Source: Thermostichus sp047461615 (GTDB lineage: Bacteria; Cyanobacteriota; Cyanobacteriia; Thermostichales; Thermostichaceae). From it: a stretch of 64,000 nucleotides of DNA. The stretch covers positions 1 to 64,000 of the forward strand of contig NZ_JANSHI010000005.1 in assembly GCF_047461615.1 (NCBI RefSeq), read 5' to 3'. This document shows positions 1 to 8,746 of this stretch, one piece after another (position 1 is the stretch's first letter; the number at the start of each line of letters is the position of its first letter). Position numbers and translations under genes: made by a program. The notes under the pieces were generated by a model. It was not told the DNA's origin and searched no databases. It saw nothing but the letters and a program-made list of their open reading frames with translations.

Positions 1-17
1 CCAAAACGGCAGATAGG

Positions 18-680
18 CTAGGAGGGCGTTTCCGAAGGCAACTGGGACCAGCCACAGAAGCGGCTGACCACCTCCCAGAGGGTTTCTAGAACATCGGTGA
101 GGGCATGGTCACTCTCCACAGCTACCAGTTGCGCCCAGGGGCGATGGGCGACGTAGTTGCGGCTGGCTTGGATGGGGATGACTTCGTCGCGGGTCCCATG
201 CACAATCAGGGTGGGCACAGGCCGGCGCAGTGCCTCCTCGGGGTAGCGCTGGGCATCGGTAACAAAGTCATAGGCCAAGGGCAGCGGCCGCCCTTCTTGG
301 TGGTGAAAGACCAGCATTTGCCCGCTGCGTTGCCAAGCTTCCACGGCTTCAGCCCCTAGCCGCGGCAGCCAATGTTGCAAGAAGCCAAAGGCCGGTGCCA
401 GCAACACCAGCCGTTCCACGCAAGACTGCTGCTCAGCTACCCAGGCAGCCACTACACCTCCCAGGCTAGAGCCAATCAGGGTAACAGGAGGATGCCCCAT
501 GGCAGCCAACTGTTCAGAAACTTGCCGGATCTGGCGAGAGAGATTGAGCTGGGTAAAGTTGCCTTGGTTGAGATCCGGCACCTCCAGAGGGATCCCAAGC
601 CGCTGCAGCCGCTGGCGGAAAAAGGCAGCCTTGGCTGATTGCGGCCCCGAGCCAAAGCCGTGCAAGTAGATGACTGCCAC
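18..680 (-). CDS. YqiA/YcfP-type alpha/beta hydrolase (esterase)
   Basis: A 220-residue protein with a compact alpha/beta-hydrolase core. It opens with MAVIYLHGFGSGPQS, the oxyanion-hole HGF motif. The nucleophile elbow GSSLGG puts the serine near residue 72, a HGTRDEVIP block near 162 supplies the acid, and ESDHAL near 193 supplies the histidine. Length and the N-terminal HGFxSGP motif match the YqiA family of small cytosolic esterases. The natural substrate of these is poorly defined. There is no signal peptide. It lies just downstream of secG on the same strand (6-bp gap), so the two may be co-transcribed. The hydrolase fold is secure; the substrate is unknown. Confidence 0.85.
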   Translation of the reverse strand: MAVIYLHGFGSGPQSAKAAFFRQRLQRLGIPLEVPDLNQGNFTQLNLSRQIRQVSEQLAAMGHPPVTLIGSSLGGVVAAWVAEQQSCVERLVLLAPAFGFLQHWLPRLGAEAVEAWQRSGQMLVFHHQEGRPLPLAYDFVTDAQRYPEEALRRPVPTLIVHGTRDEVIPIQASRNYVAHRPWAQLVAVESDHALTDVLETLWEVVSRFCGWSQLPSETPS

Positions 681-685
681 GCTAT

Positions 686-925
686 TTATTGCCCTGCGCC
701 TGTGGAGAGCCAGCCTGCTCCCAGCACCACACTGATGGAGAGAAAAAGGGTAGCCACCGTCCAGGTGAGGCGGTTCAGATTTTGCTCAGCACTCTTGGGG
801 CTGGCAAACAACTGGGCTTGCCCGCTAATGCTCGCCAGACCATCTCCCTTGGGGCTGTGCAACAGCACCAGGATCACCAGCAAAATAGCCGAGGCAGACC
901 AGAGAAACTCGAAAAAAGCTTCCAT
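686..925 (-). CDS. secG: Preprotein translocase subunit SecG
   Basis: A small membrane protein of 79 residues from the ATG at 925; a GTG at 940 would add five. Two hydrophobic segments (about residues 5-25 and 50-72) flank a loop containing HSPKGDGLAS and a SAEQNLNRLTW stretch, the usual SecG arrangement. SecG is the auxiliary third subunit of the SecYEG channel and assists preprotein movement in the plasma and thylakoid membranes. It directly precedes the YqiA-like esterase on the same strand. Family recognition is based on length, topology and the loop motif. Confidence 0.85.
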   Translation of the reverse strand: MEAFFEFLWSASAILLVILVLLHSPKGDGLASISGQAQLFASPKSAEQNLNRLTWTVATLFLSISVVLGAGWLSTGAGQ

Positions 926-1003
926 TGCCGAGGATCCCACTAGGGCACATTGCTGGAGTTATTATCACTCGGATTCCAACTCTAATGCACCCTGGGCCTT
1001 CCC

Positions 1004-1312
1004 CTAGCTAACTTTAGGGTTGTGCGCTCGACTCAGCTCGCAAGGTTGGAGCTGAGCCTCCTCGACTTTGTCGGTCACTAGAGGGGCGCCAAAGCAACCC
1101 CTGGCTACTGGGTTGAGCAAGCTTGGCACTTGACGGATGGATCCCTGGCGCAAGCAGGAGTGCAGGCGACGCAGCAGGAAGAAATCCGCCTCGGAACAGC
1201 CATCTTGAAATAGCCTCAGGTTCAGCTCGTGTTCTTGAGCAGCGGTAAGCAGACCAGTCCTCATAGCTGCTTGGATGATCTGCTGGATGGCGGTTGCCCT
1301 AGCTTCGCTCAT
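1004..1312 (-). CDS. Conserved hypothetical protein, 102 aa
   Basis: ATG at 1312. The protein starts MSEARATAIQQIIQAAMR and has a helical N-terminal half (about residues 1-55) with the stretch LNLRLFQDGCSEADFFLLRRLHSCL. The C-terminal tail is less ordered, Glu/Gln rich, and ends SRAHNPKVS. No signal peptide or membrane segment is seen. It resembles small cyanobacterial hypothetical proteins of the 'LFxxGxCSExDxxxLxRL' kind, but I cannot name the family. The gene stands alone between the membrane protein at 1467 and secG. Codon use looks like its neighbours, which supports a real gene. Confidence 0.6.
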   Translation of the reverse strand: MSEARATAIQQIIQAAMRTGLLTAAQEHELNLRLFQDGCSEADFFLLRRLHSCLRQGSIRQVPSLLNPVARGCFGAPLVTDKVEEAQLQPCELSRAHNPKVS

Positions 1313-1466
1313 AGCAGAGGTGCTCCCGGGGGAGGTCTTTGTCTATTCTCGACAAGAGCTCCTGCTCTGGGCTCCGCTAAATGGCGGATTGAACGTCTGC
1401 TCACAGGGGCTGCCCTTGTAAGCTCCAGGGTTACGAAAAGCCCCCGGCTTGAGCGGCGGGGCAAAG

Positions 1467-2180
1467 CTAGGCCGCCTGCCCCTTCAACTGCTGCAGGGAT
1501 CGGAACAGGAGAACCACATAGACCCAGAAGATGGGCACAACGGCTGTGGCAGCGGCAGCCGCAACCATGCTCACCCCAAAGTCGCCAACATCAGCCACAA
1601 CTGCGACAAATCCAACTATCAATCCACCCGCAAAAACAAGAATCAAGCCCAGGACCAGAAGGGCCCAAAACACGCCCCACCAACGACCTTTGACGAGATT
1701 CCAACTGTAGCGCAGCCCTCCTGTAGTTCCTTGATTTTCTAGAGCAATGGCACAAGGTGTGAGGGCCAGCTTAACCCCTACATAAATGCCTGGGATGATC
1801 AGAAAGATGGAGGCAAGGGAAGAGAGGAGTGCTGCTAAGAGGGTGCCCAGAACTAGAGGCACTGCCTTCGAGACAGCTCGGTCGAGGCTGTTGCCCAGCA
1901 GGGGAGCTTGCCGCTTCAGGCGCTGATCCACCAGCCACAAGGCTGCTCCGCCTAGGATCGGTGCAACAACAATGCCATAGGTCAGTTGGAGGATCCCCCC
2001 GAGAAGTGGGGTCAGCTCCGGGACGATGGCCAGAATAAAGTTTGGAGAGGCCAGGATCAGCAGCGGCCAGTAGATGGGACCTACCAACTCAAACGACCGC
2101 TGCAGGAGCGGGATTGGGCTAAGGGTGGCGTTCTGCATGGCGGAGGGATCCCTGTGGGCGATTAAGTCCACCCCCTTCAT
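1467..2180 (-). CDS. Conserved integral membrane protein
   Basis: A hydrophobic protein with about five to six membrane segments, resembling the glycerophosphodiester-phosphodiesterase-type membrane domain/DUF975-like cyanobacterial proteins. After a PLLQRSFELVGPIYWPLLIL start it has a Pro-rich hydrophobic segment, a cytosolic VDQRLKRQAP loop, a long helix around residues 110-135, then NQGTTGGLRYSWNLVKGRWWGVFW. The RYSWxLVKGxxW motif recurs in that family. Start is uncertain: ATG at 2138 (MQNATLSPIP) gives 223 residues and removes a polar tail; neither start has a good ribosome binding site. Function unknown, plasma-membrane location inferred. Confidence 0.65.
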   Translation of the reverse strand: MKGVDLIAHRDPSAMQNATLSPIPLLQRSFELVGPIYWPLLILASPNFILAIVPELTPLLGGILQLTYGIVVAPILGGAALWLVDQRLKRQAPLLGNSLDRAVSKAVPLVLGTLLAALLSSLASIFLIIPGIYVGVKLALTPCAIALENQGTTGGLRYSWNLVKGRWWGVFWALLVLGLILVFAGGLIVGFVAVVADVGDFGVSMVAAAAATAVVPIFWVYVVLLFRSLQQLKGQAA

Positions 2181-2225
2181 ACCACAGGATCCCAGCTTTG
2201 GTTCCGGGAGTAGAGTTAAGAAAGT

Positions 2226-3524
2226 CTACAAGGCCGATTTTTGCAGGATCCAGGCCGCTGCCTGTTCGCCGCTGCGCAGGGATCCCTCGATGCTGCTCTG
2301 GTGAGTGTACTCTCCAGCCCAGAGAAGGCCTGGCAGGCCGCTATGGGTGGGAACCAAATGCTGCTGGAAGCTAGGCGGCTGCAAAAACTGGGCAAAAGGG
2401 ATGCGATACACCCGCAGCAGGCGCAACTGTTTCAAGGGGGCTTTGGGAAAATAGACCTGCAGCTCGGCCCGACAGGTTTGGGCCAGCTCCTCGTCGCTCA
2501 AGGGGGGATCCCCCAATACGGTCACCGAATAGAGGTGTTGGCCAGGAGGAGCCAGTGCCGGGCTGATGCGGGTGAGCTGAACCCAGTGGTTGATCCAGCC
2601 TTGGCCGCTGGCGTTGAGGTACAAGTAGGCGCTGCGGGCCAGAGAAAAGGGAGCGCAGAAGTAGAGGCAGGTAACCGACCGTCCCTGGGTGGGGATGGGC
2701 ATAGCGGCGTGGGGACAGAGCTCGGCTTGCCAGGACCGCGCCTGAGGGGCCTCGGTGGCGCAGACTACCCACTCGGCAGGGATCTCCTCTCCGCCGGCGG
2801 TGCGGATCCCGCGCACTCTTCCTTCCTCCACCAGGATGCGCTCCACCGGGGTTTGGTAGCGGATCTGCTCTGGGGAGAGGTGGCTGGCCAGTTGGCGGGC
2901 AAGTTCTCCCATGCCCAGCGCTGGGGTGACAATGGCTCCCTCGGCCATCATCTTGAAATAGAAGGCCAAGAGACGGGCACTGCTGGCCAGCTCTGGATCC
3001 AGAAGAATGCCGCGGAAAAAGGGGTAGAAGAAGTGCTGGCAGATCTTGGCGGAGAACCCGTACCCCTCTAGGAACTCTCGCACCGAGCCATCGGATCCCC
3101 CCAGCCCTTCCTGGAAGACCTGCTCCGGCGTGCGCTGCGCCAGCTCCGCTCGCAACTGCAGCACCTTGAGCTTGTCCCCAAAGCTAGCCAGGGGGTTGAA
3201 TAGGGAAGAGACGAGGCTGGCTGGATCCCGCAGCGGATCCCCTAACAGCCAGCAGCGACCGGATCGGGCCAGGATAGCTCCCGGACGGTAGGGGCAGGGG
3301 TTAAGTCTGATCAGATCCAGGTGCCGCCGCACCTGAGGGTAGGCCGTAAACAGCACCTGAAAGCCGCGATCCAGGCGAAAGCCCTCCACCTCGTCGGTGC
3401 GCACTCGGCCCCCGGGGCCGTCGCTTTTTTCCAAGACTAGGACATCCCTCCACCCCGCCTGACTCAGCACCTTGGCGCAGGTTAAGCCGGCCAGCCCCGC
3501 CCCGATAACCACTACTTTGCCCAT
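2226..3524 (-). CDS. NAD(P)/FAD-dependent amine-oxidase-type oxidoreductase
   Basis: Start set at the ATG at 3524 so that the dinucleotide-binding loop GAGLAGLTCAKVL lies at residues 8-20; the open frame runs 42 codons further up, but nothing there is conserved. The protein (432 aa) has the Rossmann GxGxxG, the glutamate LVLEKSDGPGGRVRT that binds FAD ribose, and a C-terminal LWAGEYTHQSSIEGSLRSG block closing the FAD site. This is the protoporphyrinogen-oxidase/phytoene-desaturase superfamily. Substrate cannot be read from sequence: carotenoid or other isoprenoid oxidoreduction is possible. Gene is divergent from the DUF6464 gene across a 173-bp gap. Confidence 0.82.
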   Translation of the reverse strand: MGKVVVIGAGLAGLTCAKVLSQAGWRDVLVLEKSDGPGGRVRTDEVEGFRLDRGFQVLFTAYPQVRRHLDLIRLNPCPYRPGAILARSGRCWLLGDPLRDPASLVSSLFNPLASFGDKLKVLQLRAELAQRTPEQVFQEGLGGSDGSVREFLEGYGFSAKICQHFFYPFFRGILLDPELASSARLLAFYFKMMAEGAIVTPALGMGELARQLASHLSPEQIRYQTPVERILVEEGRVRGIRTAGGEEIPAEWVVCATEAPQARSWQAELCPHAAMPIPTQGRSVTCLYFCAPFSLARSAYLYLNASGQGWINHWVQLTRISPALAPPGQHLYSVTVLGDPPLSDEELAQTCRAELQVYFPKAPLKQLRLLRVYRIPFAQFLQPPSFQQHLVPTHSGLPGLLWAGEYTHQSSIEGSLRSGEQAAAWILQKSAL

Positions 3525-3697
3525 GCTCTGCCGGGATCCTTTCTCGCCCACGTATTCTAGCTGCCTCCTTCTCTCACCTGAGCCGTCCAGCCACCCCGGG
3601 AAATCCACTACACTGAGTAAAGCTGGTAGTACAAGCCAGCCTGCGTCCATCCCTTCGTTTGCCGAGCTGTTCTCCAGGCTGGCTGCCGCTGTGCCCT

Positions 3698-4051
3698 ATG
3701 GCTTCTGTCAACCCAACCTTGCCCATTCAGTGGATCGATGCCGATTCGGGAGAGGTGGTAGACGAATGCCCCTGGGAAACCAGCCCCCATCCGGGCACCT
3801 ACGTTCAACTAGCCGAGCAGCACTACCTGGTTTTAGAAAAGCGCCACTCCTACCAGTTGCGGCAGGGCAAATATCACCTCTGTGGCATCCGCGCCCTCAT
3901 TCGCCCAGTGAGCCCACCCCCTGAAGCAGGCCAGTTTTTGGGGGATCCCTCCTGTCGCTTCAATGCCCGCTCGCCCCTGTTGCGCTGCGCCGTTAACCCC
4001 AGTGGGCCCTGCCAGGGTTGCCCGCACTACGAGCCGGTGCCACGGCGTTAG
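3698..4051 (+). CDS. DUF6464-type small cyanobacterial protein
   Basis: The ATG at 3698 (MASVNPTLPIQW) is preferred over the frame's first ATG at 3659 because homologous-looking sequence begins there. The protein has 117 residues. It shows four to five cysteines in the C-terminal half (CGIRAL, CRFNARSPLLRCAVNPSGPCQGCPHYE). The C-x(10)-C-x(6)-C-x2-C spacing suggests metal or disulfide binding. It looks like the cyanobacterial DUF6464 family, from memory. Function is unknown. Its TAG stop overlaps the convergent transporter's TAA by four bases (TTAG, 4048-4051). Confidence 0.7.
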   Translation: MASVNPTLPIQWIDADSGEVVDECPWETSPHPGTYVQLAEQHYLVLEKRHSYQLRQGKYHLCGIRALIRPVSPPPEAGQFLGDPSCRFNARSPLLRCAVNPSGPCQGCPHYEPVPRR

Positions 4052-5502
4052 CCCTCTAACTCAAGCGCTAGCACTTTGGTGAGAGCGCGGCTGGTGTTTT
4101 CCCGAAACTCCGCTACGCTCACCCGGCCCAGCAGATACACTGCCAGCAACATCACCCCTGCCTCCACTCCAAAGACAGTGGCATAGGCCAGCACCGAGGA
4201 AGTGGGGAAAAGTAGCCGCCCCAGATCGAGCAAAGCGCCGCCAATGAGGGTAGAAAGCGCCTGCGACATCGCCTGGGCCAAGCCCCACGCGCCGATGAAG
4301 GTGCCGGCGGTTTCTGCTGCTGTCAAATCCAACATTAGGCTAATGGCGCCGTTGGTGGTGATCCCTGAGGCTAAGCCGAACAGGATCATACATAGCTGCA
4401 GCAGCTGCGGCTTGCCTGTAAACCCTGCGGCAATGGTCAGCCCAAAAGAAAGGGCCACCAGCAGGCAGCCCAAGCGGGCAGTCGTCTGCTTGCCCAGCCT
4501 AGGCACGATGAGAAAGCCAGTCACCACAATCCCTACCAAGACGCCTATACTCCAAAAGGCGTTGAGCTGGGTGCTCTGGGCTACCGTCATGCCAAACACC
4601 TCGCCGCCATAGGGCTCGAGAACCGGCTGTTGGATGAACAGGCCCATGGTCATCAGGGTCAAAAAGCTGAAGAAGATCAGAGTTTGGCGGCTGGCGGTGA
4701 GCACCTTGAGGGCCGTGCCCAGGGTAATCTGATCCTCCCGCCCGGCCAAGGTGGAACGGGATCCATAGCGGGAATAGCGCTTTTCTACCCCCCAGGTAGC
4801 AATGACCCCCAGCAGGATCACCACGGCAGGAATGACGATAAAGAGGCGGTTAATCGTACTCTGGAGATTCTCTAGATCCAGGCCGCGCAGCAGCACCGCC
4901 GAGCCAATCGCTCCCCCGGCAATGCCCAACATCAGCATCGACCAAACGATCCCCACCAACTGGGAGCGGTTGTGCTCATCGGAAACGTCCACCAGCAGCG
5001 CCGCAAAGGGCGTGGAGCAGGCACTGAGGCAAAGCCCGTAAAGAGCAAACATGAAGGCGGCCAGAGCAATCCAGCCATAGGTGGCCAGCGACCAGCCACT
5101 TCTAGCAAAGCTCTGCCCCAAACCCCACACCACCTGCACCGCCAAAAAGATGCACAGGGCAAAGAGCACCGATCCCAGGCGCACATAGCCGCTGCGGTGC
5201 GTCCCAAACAAAGGCTTGGCATCGGAAAGTTGCCCAAACCAGACGCGGGCCGGAGACACCAACTGGTGCATGGCCAGGGATCCCCCTGCTACCGTGGCCG
5301 GGATGGCCAAGAGATTGGGGTCGATCATGACCCGGTTGAGCACCCCCAGCGTCAGCAGCGACATCATCCCCAAGCCCATCTGAAATAGGCCCAAGCGAAA
5401 CATGACGTGCAACGGCAAGGAGGGGATTGCCGGCTGGGGGTTTTGGGCAAGAGCCGAAGCAGCCGACAAGTTGACCTCAGGATCCCGTTGAAGATTGGCC
5501 AT
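4048..5502 (-). CDS. BCD (PucC) family MFS transporter
   Basis: A 484-residue protein with twelve predicted membrane helices and the family signatures FRLGLFQMGLGMMSLLTLGVLNRVM (about residues 35-60), SPARVWFGQLSDAKPL and HRSGYVRLG. These belong to the bacteriochlorophyll delivery (BCD/PucC) branch of the major facilitator superfamily. In cyanobacteria such proteins are thought to handle chlorophyll or light-harvesting assembly. The soluble N-terminal extension (residues 1-30) is poorly conserved. Transport of a chlorophyll intermediate is inferred from the family. The gene overlaps the convergent DUF6464 gene by four bases. Confidence 0.88.
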   Translation of the reverse strand: MANLQRDPEVNLSAASALAQNPQPAIPSLPLHVMFRLGLFQMGLGMMSLLTLGVLNRVMIDPNLLAIPATVAGGSLAMHQLVSPARVWFGQLSDAKPLFGTHRSGYVRLGSVLFALCIFLAVQVVWGLGQSFARSGWSLATYGWIALAAFMFALYGLCLSACSTPFAALLVDVSDEHNRSQLVGIVWSMLMLGIAGGAIGSAVLLRGLDLENLQSTINRLFIVIPAVVILLGVIATWGVEKRYSRYGSRSTLAGREDQITLGTALKVLTASRQTLIFFSFLTLMTMGLFIQQPVLEPYGGEVFGMTVAQSTQLNAFWSIGVLVGIVVTGFLIVPRLGKQTTARLGCLLVALSFGLTIAAGFTGKPQLLQLCMILFGLASGITTNGAISLMLDLTAAETAGTFIGAWGLAQAMSQALSTLIGGALLDLGRLLFPTSSVLAYATVFGVEAGVMLLAVYLLGRVSVAEFRENTSRALTKVLALELEG

Positions 5503-5673
5503 GATCTGGGAAAGTTGGCAGGAGCGCTACAATTTCTATCATGGTAGCCCAGGTGGCTTGGGATCCCGGCAAAAGCATGGGGTTGCCAAAAGTGAAACCG
5601 CCACGTCCTCTCCCCTTTTGGGAGCTATTGTCAGGGTATAGTCCCCCAATTTCCAATCCTCAGGAGTATTGCT

Positions 5674-7044
5674 ATGCGCGCCCCCATCCCCTGGCTGCTG
5701 AGTTCACTGAGCTGGGTGGGCATTTCCCTGGCCGGAGCAGCCCTCGTCCCTACACTGATGGTGTCCACCTCGCAGGCAACCCCTATGGATTTTCCGCTCC
5801 ACCAGTCCCTTTCTTCCCCCACTCCTTCAGAGTGGGCGGAATACTTGGCTTACAGGCAGGTCATCGACCGGACGATCTCCATGACCTGGGATCCGCAAGC
5901 GCGAGCCTTGGCAAAGCAGTATGGGCTGGATATCGTCAACATCACCTGGGAAGATACCGGACGCCACAAGGGATCTGCCCTTGGCCCCAACATCAGCGAC
6001 ATGACCATCCAGGTACAACAGCTCAACCCCAGAACGGGTCACTACGAGCTGAGCTTGATGCCGGTGATCCGCTACCCCAACTTTGCCGATCTGTCTGCCG
6101 ACCTGCCCCTCGACAGCCTACAGGTGCTGGTGGGCAACGAAAAAGGAAAACCCCTGCAACCCGTGTCGTTGCGAGAGCTGCTGGGGAATCTGCGCCGCTA
6201 CTTACATGATCCCGGCTCTTGGGCCGGCAACCGGAACTCCCTGCTGGCTCCACGGGATAGCCATGTGTTGGTGAGCGCCCAAGCTGCCTTTTTGCCTATC
6301 CCTGCCGGGGGCTCTGCCCAATTCAACCCGGTGTTGTTCAACTACCAATCCTATCCCGGTAACCCAGCCGTGCTGGCAATCTTGGCCACCCGCGAGGGCA
6401 CCAGCATTACGGTGATCGAGAACCGCACCGAAGATAGGGTGGGCGGGGCTATTTGGGGCCAGCGCCTTTTCTTCAATCAGAACGGTGAACGGGCCAGCCT
6501 CACCGGGCAGCGCCTCAGCGATTTTCGGGCCGAGCAAGCCGCCAACCCAACCCCCAGAGATCCCCATTCGGCGGAAGTAGCAGAAGAAGCCCTGAACCTG
6601 GTGATGGTGATCCAAGTACCTCTCCAGCAGCGGCAGCCGCCGCGAAGGGAAGTTGAGGATATCTCTGTCAGTTTCGGACCCGCAGCCGGCCTGGCCGGCC
6701 TCAGCAATGTAGAAGCCGCCGTCATCGGACATGGGCCGGTGGAAGGCCCCTTCACCGAGATCAACAACCTGGACATCGAGCGAGATCCCCGCTTTCCCAT
6801 TCGGGTCACGATCCAGTTCTACAAAGCCACCGACAATGGTGTGGTCTCTGCTGAAGACATGGCCCAAATTCACCATCAAATTGCCCGCGTCTATCGAGAG
6901 GCCGACTATGTGGGCAGCTTGGTGATTCAGCGGGATACAGGCCGACCTACGGAGTACGACCGCGACGCAGAGACAGAGCGCCCCTTTCCCTTTCCTTGGT
7001 TTCCTTGGCGGCTTCCTTGGTTTCCTTGGTGGCCGCGACGCTAG
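5674..7044 (+). CDS. Exported conserved hypothetical protein with Trp/Pro tail
   Basis: ATG at 5674 follows an AGGAG at 5659. Residues 1-36 form a Sec signal peptide ending near STSQA-TPM. The mature part (about 420 aa) has no domain I recognise. It contains blocks such as YGLDIVNITWEDTGR, MTIQVQQLNPRTG, LMPVIRYPNF and FLPIPAGGSAQFNPVLFNYQSY that look like well-folded, conserved sequence. The last 25 residues switch to repeated FPWFPW/LPWFPWW, encoded by tandem copies of a TTTCCTTGG 9-mer. Periplasmic or outer-membrane location is likely. No partner gene is adjacent. Confidence 0.75.
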   Translation: MRAPIPWLLSSLSWVGISLAGAALVPTLMVSTSQATPMDFPLHQSLSSPTPSEWAEYLAYRQVIDRTISMTWDPQARALAKQYGLDIVNITWEDTGRHKGSALGPNISDMTIQVQQLNPRTGHYELSLMPVIRYPNFADLSADLPLDSLQVLVGNEKGKPLQPVSLRELLGNLRRYLHDPGSWAGNRNSLLAPRDSHVLVSAQAAFLPIPAGGSAQFNPVLFNYQSYPGNPAVLAILATREGTSITVIENRTEDRVGGAIWGQRLFFNQNGERASLTGQRLSDFRAEQAANPTPRDPHSAEVAEEALNLVMVIQVPLQQRQPPRREVEDISVSFGPAAGLAGLSNVEAAVIGHGPVEGPFTEINNLDIERDPRFPIRVTIQFYKATDNGVVSAEDMAQIHHQIARVYREADYVGSLVIQRDTGRPTEYDRDAETERPFPFPWFPWRLPWFPWWPRR

Positions 7045-7279
7045 GGCCTGCTGCGCATTTTTCCCACAACCTGCCGCCAGGTAGCAACATCTTCTCGCGC
7101 CTGGGTTTCTCCACTACACTGACTACTGACCTGACGCCAAGGGGAATGGGTGTCGGCCCGATATCCTCGGCAAGGTCAGGGTCTGCAGAGACAGTTGCCA
7201 AGGTCTCATTTCTTGAGGCCATGGTGCTTGTCTGTGCCAGCTCTTGCCCAAGGCAGTGGGGAGTTTTTCCTGCAACCCT

Positions 7280-8746
7280 ATGGCTGAGGCAGTTCCCGTT
7301 CGGCGCTACGACCTGTTTGTGCAGGCTTCCCGGCTGCTGCAGCGCTACCGGCAGCTCACGCCGGAACTGCGTCCCATAGGGCTGGAGGTGGCCCTGGCCA
7401 TCCAGTATCACCGCGCTCAGGCCGGATCGGGATCCCTTTTGCCGCCGGTGGGATCTCCCCATGGCCTGCCCCTGGAGCAGGTGGCCCAGCGCATTTGTGA
7501 CCCGTTTTACACCAAAGCCCACCCTCTCTTACCTACGCTGCCAGAGACAGGGGAGCCCCTGGTGTGGCCGCTGTTTAACCAAGGGGAAAATGGCCTTGTT
7601 CGGCCTCTGGCGCCAAGCAAAGTGGGGGGCAAATTGGTCGAACGCCGCTGGCTCAAAGCCTGCAACAGCCAGGAAGGCATTGGTTGTCATGCCCTGGCCG
7701 CCCACTTGTGGCAGGACGAGCGTTTTTTAGCAGCAGACCGGGATCTGTGTCCCTTTCGCCTCTACGACGGGCGCTACCCCCTAAGCGTGGACCAAGGGCG
7801 GCAAACCTGTGGCTTCGACGACCATCCCTGTGGTTGGCAGCCCGGCCACCCCAAAATGCTGCAGGTGGTGGGCAAGGGCAGACAGGCCGAGATCCTGCTT
7901 CCCCACTGGACTGACGCGATGTGGGCCATGCTTATCCCACCCCATCGCCCTCTACCCATCTATCCTCTTCTGGTGATGCTCTACTTTGGCCAGGAGACTC
8001 TGCAAAAGGGGCGGGATCGCCTTTCTGTGGAACAGTTTCGTTTAGATTTTCAGTTTAGCCACTCCCAACTCAAGCTGTTGTTTGACACCCACCCGGAACA
8101 CCCTCTCAACCGCCCTCTGCTTGCCCTGGCTGCGCAGCCGGAGGTGGAGTGGGGAGCCGTCGAGCTGTTGCCCTCTATGCCACCCCTCTTGCACCAACCT
8201 GCAGGGGGTAGGGTGGTTTTAGATCCCGACGAGCCGCCCCAGTTTTGCAGCAGTGGTATCCCTTCCTCTGCCGGAATAGACCCGCTGATGGCAGAGCGCC
8301 GCCGCCGGCGTCAGTTGGAGCGCAGCGAGCGCCACAACGAAATCTTGCACCAGTTTCGCCGCTGGTTCCGTCTGGCTGGCTTGGAAGTGCGCGAAGACCA
8401 GCACACCTTTGACTTCTTAGCGGTTGCAGACGGGCAGCTGCTTTTGGCCGAGGTGAAATTGCTACACCACAAAGATGCAGCAGAGGTCATGCAGGAGGTG
8501 GTGGGGCAGTTGCTCTACTACGAGCGTTTTGCCCTCACGCCTTGGCTAGAGCAGGGCTTTTCCGTCCAAAAAGCCGCCGTTTTTGACGGGCCGCCGCCGG
8601 ATCCTTACATCCGCTTCCTTGAGGACCTGGGCATTGCCACCTACTGGATCAACGAGCAGCAGATGATCGATGGGCCGGAAAGCTCGCTGCGGCTGCTGCG
8701 CCAGATGGCAGTGCGGGTACGGCCGGATCCCGAGTTGGGAGACTAG
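7280..8746 (+). CDS. PD-(D/E)XK nuclease-like protein with Cys-rich N-terminal region
   Basis: Start chosen at ATG 7280 (MAEAVPVRRYDLF); an ATG at 7244 is possible. The protein has 488 residues. The N-terminal part contains spaced cysteines: CNSQEGIGCH at about 138-147, LCPFRL near 169 and CGFDDHPCGW near 188. The C-terminal domain (about 340-460) carries HNEILHQFRRWF, then FDFLAVADGQLLLAEVKLL, giving the Asp ... Glu-x-Lys catalytic triad, and VVGQLLYYERF, the Gln-x3-Tyr motif of RecB/Cas4-like nucleases. DNA cleavage is inferred from the fold. The Cys cluster could bind Zn or an Fe-S centre. Stop overlaps the methyltransferase stop (CTAG, 8743-8746). Confidence 0.7.
   Translation: MAEAVPVRRYDLFVQASRLLQRYRQLTPELRPIGLEVALAIQYHRAQAGSGSLLPPVGSPHGLPLEQVAQRICDPFYTKAHPLLPTLPETGEPLVWPLFNQGENGLVRPLAPSKVGGKLVERRWLKACNSQEGIGCHALAAHLWQDERFLAADRDLCPFRLYDGRYPLSVDQGRQTCGFDDHPCGWQPGHPKMLQVVGKGRQAEILLPHWTDAMWAMLIPPHRPLPIYPLLVMLYFGQETLQKGRDRLSVEQFRLDFQFSHSQLKLLFDTHPEHPLNRPLLALAAQPEVEWGAVELLPSMPPLLHQPAGGRVVLDPDEPPQFCSSGIPSSAGIDPLMAERRRRRQLERSERHNEILHQFRRWFRLAGLEVREDQHTFDFLAVADGQLLLAEVKLLHHKDAAEVMQEVVGQLLYYERFALTPWLEQGFSVQKAAVFDGPPPDPYIRFLEDLGIATYWINEQQMIDGPESSLRLLRQMAVRVRPDPELGD

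Noticed and set aside
3659..3697. Upstream extension of the DUF6464 protein
   Set aside because: MPSCSPGWLPLCP looks unrelated to the family and the ATG at 3698 fits the conserved start.
6947..7522. 191-codon minus-strand frame ending inside the Trp/Pro tail gene
   Set aside because: It overlaps two genes, lacks a ribosome binding site and its tail is the mirror of the TTTCCTTGG repeats.
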